Both the position numbers and the translations under genes were made by a program. Shown here piece by piece: positions 44,896 through 50,853 of a DNA stretch of 50,853 bases. The DNA is taken from NCBI GenBank assembly GCA_020848455.1, contig JADLAB010000047.1:1-50853 (forward strand). Direction: 5' to 3'. Every line of letters begins with the position of its first letter. Within the stretch, counting starts at the first letter, position 1. Under the pieces are notes generated by a model. The model had not been told where the DNA came from. It made no database searches and saw only the letters and a list, made by a program, of their open reading frames with translations. This DNA is from Polyangiaceae bacterium (GTDB taxonomy: Bacteria > Myxococcota_A > Polyangia > Polyangiales > Polyangiaceae).

Positions 44896-46290
44896 ATGCG
44901 CAGCCTCCCCGCACGCTGGCCCTCGGTGCTGGCGCTCCTCGGCGCGCTGCTCGGGCTGGCGTTCGCCGGTGTCTCCACGCTCGACTACGTGCAGCACCTC
45001 GACCGCCAGGTGCACAACATGAGCTGCAGCTTCGTGCCGGGGCTCACGGCTGCCGCGGGCGCCGACACCGCGTGCCGCGCGGCCATGTACAGCCCCTACG
45101 CAGCGCTGTTCCGCGACCGCTTCTGGGGTGGCCTGCCGATCTCGCTCTTCGCGGTCGGGGCCTTCGCCTTCCTCGCGGCCTTCGCGCTCTACTTGCTCGT
45201 CGCCCGCGAGCGCGCGTCGCGGCGCGCACCGCAGTTCTTCGCGCTCGTCGGCTGGACTCCCCTCGCCGCGTCGCTCTTCATGGCGGGCATCGCGATCTTC
45301 AAGCTCGGGCACGTCTGCAAGACGTGCGCGGGCATCTACGCCTCCTCGCTCTTGCTCGCCGTGGGCGCCGTCGGCGCGTGGGTCACCGACCGGCGCAGCG
45401 GACAGCTCGTCCGCACCGCCCCGCCTCCGCCGAAGGTCGCCGCACCGCTCGACGCAGCCGCGAAGGTCGAGGCGGCCGAGGCGGCCGCGACCACCGGCGC
45501 CGTGGCGCCCACCGTCCTCGACGCCCCCGACGACGACACCACGATCTCCGCGGCGCAAAGCAAGGCCGCCGTGCCCGCGGGTCTGCGCCGCACCGGGTCG
45601 CTCCTGCTGCTGCCCGCTTGGCTCGCGGGGCTCGGAGCCTTCACCGCGGCGCCGGCGCTCGTCTACTGGCAGGATCTGCCGGACTACAGGAACCACGTCG
45701 GCAGCTGCGGGACGCTGCCGAAGCCGAGCGCGGCCAGCAAGGACGTGCTGCACCTCACCTCGCCGCGGGCCGTCGTGCCGGCGACGCTGCTCGTCGACCC
45801 GCTGTGCCCGACCTGCAAGGGGCTGCACCAGCGCCTCGAGGCCGAGGGCATGCTGCCCGCGCTCGACGCCACGCTCGTCCTTTTCCCGCTCGACAGCGAG
45901 TGCAACTGGAACCTCCGCCAGCCCATGCACCCGGGCTCGTGCATCGTCTCGAAGGCCATCGTCTGCGGCGAGCAGCGGAGCCAGCACCTGCAGGTGCTCG
46001 AGTGGGCCTACGAGAACCAGGACGACCTGCTCGAGGCCGCCAAGGCGGGGGCGGGCCTCGTCAACGTGCGCGCCATGGTCAAGCGCCGCTTCCCCGAGCT
46101 CGACGCCTGCATCGACGACAAGGCCACCGAGCGCCGCCTCGACCGCATGATGCACTTCGCGGTCGACAACAAGCTCCCGGTCTCCACGCCGCAGCTCTTC
46201 GTCGCCGACCAGCGCGTCTGCGACGAGGACACCGACCTCGGTCTCGCCTACACCCTGCGCCTGCTCGCCCCCCAGCTGAGATCCCCATGA
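44896..46290 (+). CDS. VKOR-family disulfide generator fused to DsbA-like thioredoxin domain
   Basis: The 464-residue protein has an N-terminal VKOR domain (about 5-160) with four membrane helices. A loop Cys pair (MSCSFVPGLTAAAGADTAC) is followed by the quinone-side active site C141-K-T-C144. A charged linker and a fifth hydrophobic helix (about 235-255) lead to a thioredoxin-like domain with C304-P-T-C307 in DPLCPTCKG. Bacterial VKORs make disulfides, passing electrons from a DsbA partner to quinone; here both steps are on one chain. It would act in the inner membrane with the DsbA part outside. Its TGA overlaps the ATG of the next gene (ATGA). Confidence 0.92.
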   Translation: MRSLPARWPSVLALLGALLGLAFAGVSTLDYVQHLDRQVHNMSCSFVPGLTAAAGADTACRAAMYSPYAALFRDRFWGGLPISLFAVGAFAFLAAFALYLLVARERASRRAPQFFALVGWTPLAASLFMAGIAIFKLGHVCKTCAGIYASSLLLAVGAVGAWVTDRRSGQLVRTAPPPPKVAAPLDAAAKVEAAEAAATTGAVAPTVLDAPDDDTTISAAQSKAAVPAGLRRTGSLLLLPAWLAGLGAFTAAPALVYWQDLPDYRNHVGSCGTLPKPSAASKDVLHLTSPRAVVPATLLVDPLCPTCKGLHQRLEAEGMLPALDATLVLFPLDSECNWNLRQPMHPGSCIVSKAIVCGEQRSQHLQVLEWAYENQDDLLEAAKAGAGLVNVRAMVKRRFPELDACIDDKATERRLDRMMHFAVDNKLPVSTPQLFVADQRVCDEDTDLGLAYTLRLLAPQLRSP

Positions 46291-46982
46291 ACGCTGCACC
46301 TTTCGTCGCCATCGGCGCCGCCGTCGTCCTGCTCGGCGGCTCGAGTCTCGTGCTGCACGGCCAGGCGCGGGCGGCTGCCAAGCGGCTCGTGCTCGGCGTG
46401 GTGCAGCCCGACGCGGCGCCGGTCGCCGTCGCCAACGACGCCGAGGCCCCCTACTGCACGCCCGAGTTCAAGAACGTGCTGGCGCGCGTGATCAACGCCT
46501 GCGGGCTCACGGCACAGGACAACCGGCGCGGCTGCCAGCCCGCAGACGTCAAGTCGTTGGCGCAGATCAGCGACGCCGATTTCAACGCGCTCTTCACACC
46601 GCTCAAGGACCGCGGCGCGGTGCTGATGTTCGACGACGCGTCCGAGAAGCTCGACGACGCCGGCAAGAAGGTGCTCGACGACCGCTGGCAGGACCGCAAG
46701 GGCGCCCGGTACTTCTTCGTCGTCGCCCGTGCCAGCAAGACCGGCACGCCCGAGTACAACGAGCAGCTGTCGCACAAGCGCGCCAACAGCGTGCTGTTCC
46801 ACGTCGCCGACACCTACCCGTCCCCCGACCTGGACAAGCAGGTGGGCCTCTTGTGGCTAGGCAACCAGTTCGCGCAGCTCGGGGCCGAGTACTGCCAGTG
46901 GAACGTGTCGCGCACCAAGGGCTGCAACGCCGAGGCCATCAACCGCAGCGCCTTCGTGTCCTGGGTGGACTGCCAGCTGTGA
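46287..46982 (+). CDS. Exported protein with OmpA-like C-terminal region
   Basis: The 231-residue protein begins MNAAPFVAIGAAVVLLGGSS, a signal peptide or anchor. The second half looks like a divergent OmpA-type domain (RGAVLMFDDASEKLDDAGKK, KGARYFFVVARASKTGTPEY, SHKRANSVLFHV), where members bind peptidoglycan. Eight or so Cys residues (YCTPE, NACGL, RGCQP, YCQWN, GCNAE, DCQL) could be disulfide clients of the neighbouring VKOR-DsbA and TlpA-like proteins. It overlaps both neighbours (ATGA before, GTGA after), a tightly coupled trio. Confidence 0.8.
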   Translation: MNAAPFVAIGAAVVLLGGSSLVLHGQARAAAKRLVLGVVQPDAAPVAVANDAEAPYCTPEFKNVLARVINACGLTAQDNRRGCQPADVKSLAQISDADFNALFTPLKDRGAVLMFDDASEKLDDAGKKVLDDRWQDRKGARYFFVVARASKTGTPEYNEQLSHKRANSVLFHVADTYPSPDLDKQVGLLWLGNQFAQLGAEYCQWNVSRTKGCNAEAINRSAFVSWVDCQL

Positions 46983-47671
46983 GCGCGCTCCGAGCCACGA
47001 GGATCGCCCGGGTGGGCGCCGCGGCGCTCGCGCTCGCCGCTCAGAGCGGCTGCGGCGACGAGCGCGGGCCCGAGCCGAACGGCCAGCGCGCCAACGCCGT
47101 CACGGCCGCCACGGCGACGCCCGCGTCGAGCCCGTCCGGGCCGAGCACCGGCGCCTCGAGCGCCCCGTCGGCCCGACCGCGGCGCGCCGAGCTGTGCACG
47201 CGCCGACCCGAGAGCGCCGCCCCGAAGGCCGAGCTCGAGCGGGCCGCGGCGCCGGGCGTCCCGGCCCTCCCTGCCAAGGTGGCGTTCGGCGCGGGCAAGT
47301 GGATCTGGGTCAACGTGTGGGCCGCGTGGTGCGTGCCGTGCAAGCAGGAGATCCCGCTGGTACGGCGCTTCGAGGCCGCGCTGCGCAAGGCAGGGGTGTC
47401 GCTCGAGGTCGCCTTCGTGTCGCTCGACGACGACGAGCGAGAGCTGCAGCGCTTCCTCGTGGCGCAGCCCGACGGCGGTGTGCGCGCGAGCTACTGGCTG
47501 CCGGAGGGCGCGGCGCGCAAGACCTTCCTCGGGGCGCTCGGGGTCGGCACGAGCGCGACGCTGCCGCTGCAGGCGTTCTACGACCCGAAGGGCGAGCTCG
47601 CGTGCCTCGTCGAGGACGTCGTCGAAGAGAGCGACTACGCGGGTATCGCGAAGCTCGTGGGCGCACGCTGA
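46979..47671 (+). CDS. TlpA-like thioredoxin-fold lipoprotein
   Basis: The 230-residue protein starts at a GTG overlapping the previous stop. Its signal ALRATRIARVGAAALALAAQ ends in SGC, a lipobox. A Ser/Thr/Pro/Ala-rich spacer (about 30-80) precedes a TlpA/ResA-like domain with WAAWC118-V-P-C121-KQEIPLVRRF, SLEVAFVSLDDDERELQRFL and LPLQAFYDPKGELA. Such proteins reduce or shuffle disulfides at the membrane face. With the VKOR-DsbA fusion it makes a complete oxidising and reducing pair. It converges on a lipoprotein gene 3 bp away. Confidence 0.88.
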   Translation: MSALRATRIARVGAAALALAAQSGCGDERGPEPNGQRANAVTAATATPASSPSGPSTGASSAPSARPRRAELCTRRPESAAPKAELERAAAPGVPALPAKVAFGAGKWIWVNVWAAWCVPCKQEIPLVRRFEAALRKAGVSLEVAFVSLDDDERELQRFLVAQPDGGVRASYWLPEGAARKTFLGALGVGTSATLPLQAFYDPKGELACLVEDVVEESDYAGIAKLVGAR

Positions 47672-47674
47672 GGG

Positions 47675-48256
47675 TCAGCGGCGCGGGCGCGGAGCCGGCG
47701 CCCCATCGTCGGCCACGCGCAGCAGCGACTCCTCGCCGCTGGCGCCGCCGCTGTTCGACCACGAGGTCTCCATGGTGTCGACCCCTGCCCCGCGCGACCA
47801 CATCTCGACGGTGTAGCCGGTCGACGGCACGAAGTACTTCCAGCGCAGCTCACCGCCCACGAAGGTCGAGGACCGCACGACGAAGTGCTCGAGGTCGCCC
47901 GTGCTCTCGACCGCGGAGGTCACCGTCGGCACGCCGCCGCGCGCCACCACGCGGAAGTGGGTCATGCCGGCCGTGTTGCGATCCTCCCACACGCCGATGA
48001 ACTGCGCGCGCGCAACGGGCAGCGCGCCGCGCCCCGGCACGTCCTCGGAGGCGTCGTCGGCGGGCGGCAGCTCCGCGAGCGGGGTGTCGGCCGCGGGCGC
48101 GATGAGCACCTCGACCTCGTGCGCGGGCGGCGCGAGCGCCGGCCGGGGCTCGGCTGCGGGCGTGCCACACGCGGCCACGCAGGCGAAGACGAGCGCCGCG
48201 GCGCACCCGACGGCGCGACGGCGCCCGCACGACGGAGCTCGTGCCCAACCAGTCAC
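47675..48256 (-). CDS. Lipoprotein, unknown function
   Basis: The 193-residue product starts at a GTG and has a signal AVGCAAALVFACVAACG with a lipobox-like AAC. A low-complexity Pro/Ala region (about 35-75) leads to a beta-rich domain: RAQFIGVWEDRNTAGMTHFR, TVTSAVESTGDLEHFVVRSS, WKYFVPSTGYTVEMWSRG and ETSWSNSGGASGEES. Regular strands with aromatic residues suggest a small beta-barrel or sandwich. No family recognised. It is read against the TlpA-like gene and diverges from the hemerythrin gene. Confidence 0.75.
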   Translation of the reverse strand: MTGWARAPSCGRRRAVGCAAALVFACVAACGTPAAEPRPALAPPAHEVEVLIAPAADTPLAELPPADDASEDVPGRGALPVARAQFIGVWEDRNTAGMTHFRVVARGGVPTVTSAVESTGDLEHFVVRSSTFVGGELRWKYFVPSTGYTVEMWSRGAGVDTMETSWSNSGGASGEESLLRVADDGAPAPRPRR

Positions 48257-48332
48257 CGCTCGACTATGCGGGAAAACCGTGGGCGAGTCACGGCCGAGCC
48301 GTCCGCGCGCCCGGAGCTGCTATGGGAGGGGC

Positions 48333-48860
48333 ATGCTCACCCGCATCGGCAAGAAGTCCGCGCCGCGCGACGACGACCTCGTGGCGCTCCTCGGCGACTG
48401 CCACGCCCGCATCCGCTCCTTCGTCGCGCTCGGGCGCGCGCTCGCGTCCGCCGACGCGGCCGAGGCGGCCGAGGTCGCCGCGAGCGCCGCGGCCGTGGCG
48501 CGCTACTTCGAGCTCGCGCTGCCGCTTCACGCCGAAGACGAGGACGCGAGCCTCGCCCCGCGCCTGCGCGGCCGGGACGCCGAGCTCGACGCGGCGCTCG
48601 ACGCCATGGGGACGGAGCACCGCGAGCACGCGCCGCGCGTGACGCGGCTGTGCGAGCTGTGCCGTGCGATCGAGCGCGAGCCGGCCAGCCGCGCGACGCT
48701 CGCGCCCGAGCTCGCCGCCCTCGTCGACTCGCTCGGACGCGACTTCGAGGCCCATCTCGAGCGCGAGGAACGCGTCGTCTTCCCGGCCATCGACGCACGG
48801 CTCGACGCCGCCGTGCGCGGCGCCATCGTCGGCGAGCTGCGCGCCCGTCGCGCGCGCTAG
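48333..48860 (+). CDS. Hemerythrin-like (HHE) domain protein
   Basis: The 175-residue helical protein has the spaced ligands of HHE domains: GDCHARIRSF (helix 1), LPLHAEDEDASLAP (helix 2), TEHREHAPR (helix 3) and FEAHLEREERVVFPAI (helix 4). Together they could hold a di-iron site that binds oxygen or senses oxidants. GGGAGGGG lies just before the ATG, a strong ribosome-binding site. No partner domain, so it is a free cytoplasmic hemerythrin. It converges with the DUF2169 gene 4 bp away. Confidence 0.87.
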   Translation: MLTRIGKKSAPRDDDLVALLGDCHARIRSFVALGRALASADAAEAAEVAASAAAVARYFELALPLHAEDEDASLAPRLRGRDAELDAALDAMGTEHREHAPRVTRLCELCRAIEREPASRATLAPELAALVDSLGRDFEAHLEREERVVFPAIDARLDAAVRGAIVGELRARRAR

Positions 48861-48864
48861 ACCG

Positions 48865-50094
48865 TCAGCGCCCGCGCGCCGAGGGAGGAGGAGGCGGCGG
48901 CCAGGACTCGTCTTGACCCATCGGTGCCGTGCGATCGGCGTTGGCGATGAACGAGGGCTGGGGGTCGGGCACCGGCGGCGGCGGCGGCGCGGGCCGCGGG
49001 CGCCGGCCCGCCGGGTTCTTGTCCGCCGTGTCCTGGAGGTCGTCGTCCGCCGCGCCCGGCAGCTCCGCCGCCACGACGCGCGTGGACGACATGCGCAGGA
49101 TGGGCTCCATCTCCGCCGGCCACGGGATGCCTTCGTCGCCCACCTGCACGCCGCCCGCGAGGATGAGATGGTCGGCCGCGAGCTCGCTCGCGACCGGGAA
49201 GTCGCCGCGCCACACGAGCGAGCAGCGCTCGGCATCGGGCTCGACGTGCAGCATGTCGGCCTTGAGCTCCACGAGATCCGGCGCGCCGACGTCCCGCTCG
49301 GCGTACACGCGCGCGTAGGCCCGCGCCTTCGGCAGGCCGGCGCGCAGGCGCGGGTGCCGCGGGTGCATCCCCTCGACCATGAGCCACTCGTCGCCGCGCA
49401 GGCGCGGCACGCGCTGGTCGTTCGGCGCCGACTGGAAGTAGTCCCACGCGAAGTCGTCGGGGTAGGTGGCGATGCCACGCTCCATGAGGTCGGGGGCGAC
49501 GCTCCCGCGCAGGGTGCGGCGCGCCAGGAACCGCGCCGGAATGGGGCCGAAGCCACCGACGCCGCGCTTGGGGTTCTTGGGGTCGATGATGTTCGGCGCC
49601 GCGTGGCTCTTCTTGTCGCAGCCGACGCCGATGGGGTTCGCCGGCAGCTCGATCCCGCCGTAGGCCCGCTCGTAGCCCACGCGCATCTTCTCGAACACGG
49701 CGGGCTGGCCGCCACGCGAGCGATCGCCGTACACGTAGAGCGTCTTGTCGACGAGGATCTCGGTGGCGCGCACCAACGTGAAGCGGATCTGCCGGCCCGT
49801 CGCCCCGCCGGGCGCGTACGCGTGCCCCACGACGACGACGCCCGCGTCGTCCATGCGGGGCGCAATCTCGCAGGCCCCGTGCAGGCTCGGCAGCCCGCTC
49901 AGGTAGTCGTCGGCGCGCCGCAGCGGCTGCGGGTTGGTGCGGGTCATCATGCCCTGGACCGGGAACGTGAAGGTCGCCTTCACGATCACGGTGGCGCGCA
50001 GCTGCCCCTTGAAGCGCCAGAGGACGCTGCCTACCGCCACGAGCCCGACGGGTGCGACCCGGACCGGCCACGAGCCGCTCCACACGCCCGCCAT
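48865..50094 (-). CDS. DUF2169 family protein (type VI secretion associated)
   Basis: The 409-residue protein matches DUF2169 along its length: a strand near residue 35 (ATVIVKATFTF), VDKTLYVYGDR, MRVGYERAYGGIELPANPIG and LARRTLRGSVAPDLMERG. Its C-terminus is Pro-rich (RPRPAPPPPPVPDPQPS, ESWPPPPPPSARGR) and probably disordered. DUF2169 genes in Proteobacteria and myxobacteria lie near VgrG or PAAR effector genes of type VI secretion and probably load effectors. No VgrG, PAAR or effector is in this window; the gene looks isolated. Start: the ATG at 50094 gives MAGVWSGSWPVRVAPVGL; the frame is open further upstream. Confidence 0.82.
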   Translation of the reverse strand: MAGVWSGSWPVRVAPVGLVAVGSVLWRFKGQLRATVIVKATFTFPVQGMMTRTNPQPLRRADDYLSGLPSLHGACEIAPRMDDAGVVVVGHAYAPGGATGRQIRFTLVRATEILVDKTLYVYGDRSRGGQPAVFEKMRVGYERAYGGIELPANPIGVGCDKKSHAAPNIIDPKNPKRGVGGFGPIPARFLARRTLRGSVAPDLMERGIATYPDDFAWDYFQSAPNDQRVPRLRGDEWLMVEGMHPRHPRLRAGLPKARAYARVYAERDVGAPDLVELKADMLHVEPDAERCSLVWRGDFPVASELAADHLILAGGVQVGDEGIPWPAEMEPILRMSSTRVVAAELPGAADDDLQDTADKNPAGRRPRPAPPPPPVPDPQPSFIANADRTAPMGQDESWPPPPPPSARGR

Positions 50095-50326
50095 CAGCGC
50101 CTCGCGGCGGCCCGCGCCGGCGTGCTCGTTCGCTGCGCCCCGAGAACCATGAAGGCCATCGATAACACGAATCGCCTCGAAGCCCAGTATTCTGTCGCGC
50201 GGGGGTCGGAGCGTGCTCGACGCCGCAGCCCTCCCCGATCCCGCGCCAGCGCGGCGACCGCGCCGCCGGATTCGGGGCCCTGCCCGGTCCTGGGCGCCAG
50301 CAGCGGCTGCTGCTAACGATCCGGCC

Positions 50327-50853
50327 ATGGCGAAACGACCGCACGCGAGGCGCGGTGCGACGGGCGGCGCCACGCTGCTCCTCGCGGTCGCGAGCTGCGC
50401 GCGGGCGACGCCGGCCGCGGGCTCGCTCGTCGGGCCGCCGACCGCGACGCCGCCCGTGCGGCCGGAAACGGCCGTGCTGGTCGCGCCCACCTCCACCCCG
50501 AGCGGCCTCGGTGCGACGGACGACCCGCCGCCGCCCCCGCCGGCACCCCAGGGCATCGATTTCGACGCGCTGCGGCGCCTGCCCGCGCCCCCGTCCCAGG
50601 CGCGCACGCCCCCCGTGCACGCTGCGACCGTCGGGACGACCCTCCGGCGCAAGTGGGTGGCGGCGGTCGGGCGCACGACGTTTCGCACGACGATGGCGAC
50701 CGCGCCCGGTCCGGGCGGCGTCGCGATCGTGATCGGGACACACGGCGCGACGCTCGGCGGTGCGGACGAGCCGAGCGACGGCGTCTACGTGCTCGACGGC
50801 GCGACGGGTCGCGTGCGGACGACGATCCGGCCACCCGGCACGGGCGATCTCGA
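50327..50853 (+). CDS. Lipoprotein with beta-propeller-like domain, 5' part only
   Basis: About 175 codons are visible and the frame runs off the window. The start MAKRPHARRGATGGATLLLA is followed by VASC, a lipobox. A Pro/Ala/Thr-rich stretch (about 25-100) precedes the first blades of a PQQ- or WD40-like propeller: KWVAAVGRTTFRTTMATAPG, IVIGTHGATLGG and DGVYVLDGATGRV. The function cannot be judged from this part. The perfect palindrome CAGCAG-CGG-CTGCTG lies about 12 bases upstream of the ATG. It diverges from the DUF2169 gene. Confidence 0.78.
   Translation, partial: MAKRPHARRGATGGATLLLAVASCARATPAAGSLVGPPTATPPVRPETAVLVAPTSTPSGLGATDDPPPPPPAPQGIDFDALRRLPAPPSQARTPPVHAATVGTTLRRKWVAAVGRTTFRTTMATAPGPGGVAIVIGTHGATLGGADEPSDGVYVLDGATGRVRTTIRPPGTGDL

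Overview
The window is GC-rich (roughly 70% or more), gene-dense bacterial chromosome. Its content fits the Myxococcota, probably Polyangia-like. It has a microcompartment shell set like that of Haliangium ochraceum, two eukaryote-like Ser/Thr kinases, a MerR-TPR protein, many lipoproteins, a T6SS-type DUF2169 protein and DUF2239. I see no rRNA, tRNA, insertion sequence, prophage or CRISPR array. Taxonomy is inferred from gene content only.

Layout. 1-4.3 kb: end of an alpha/beta hydrolase gene, a glutaredoxin/A-type-like/rhodanese fusion, a small membrane protein, an M24 peptidase and a second alpha/beta hydrolase. 4.4-10.7 kb (minus strand): a nine-gene bacterial microcompartment (BMC) operon. 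In transcription order it is an RpiB-DeoC fusion, two double-stacking BMC-T, BMC-H, BMC-P, a CoA-acylating aldehyde dehydrogenase, a third BMC-T, and two BMC-P. 11.0-14.4 kb (plus): a DUF2239 gene translationally coupled to a large secreted phosphoesterase lipoprotein. It diverges from the BMC operon across a near-perfect 22-bp palindrome. 14.5-31.7 kb: malic enzyme, membrane Ser/Thr kinase, KAS III, HAD 5'-nucleotidase, membrane MutS-like ATPase, a lytic transglycosylase/pseudo-M16 fusion, an M61-like lipoprotein peptidase next to a PduO-type cobalamin adenosyltransferase, a PEGA-like lipoprotein, a MerR-TPR protein and a hypothetical gene. 32.2-39.1 kb (minus): the transcription/translation operon rimP-nusA-ylxR/ylxQ-infB-DUF503-rbfA, headed by a structured leader ending in a textbook intrinsic terminator. 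39.4-50.9 kb: a 3-phosphoglycerate dehydrogenase-like gene, a kinase-FHA-pseudo-GGDEF protein, an RlmM-like methyltransferase, a redox operon (VKOR-DsbA fusion, OmpA-like, TlpA-like), a hemerythrin, a DUF2169 protein and a partial lipoprotein gene.

How it works together. The BMC most simply reads as a shell around an aldolase and an aldehyde dehydrogenase: a (deoxy)sugar phosphate is cleaved to glyceraldehyde 3-phosphate plus acetaldehyde, and the aldehyde is oxidised to acyl-CoA inside. No phosphotransacylase or alcohol dehydrogenase is encoded nearby, so the core is incomplete and cofactor recycling is unexplained. The RpiB-like domain has Asp where the usual catalytic Cys sits. The linker to DeoC carries a helix like an encapsulation peptide and a five-cysteine cluster. 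This makes it the most unusual enzyme in the window.

Two regulatory themes recur. Several plus-strand promoters place the predicted transcription start on the start codon (leaderless mRNAs). Many operon genes overlap by ATGA or GTGA. Non-coding sequence holds degenerate 7-bp tandem repeats at four loci and one long inverted repeat.
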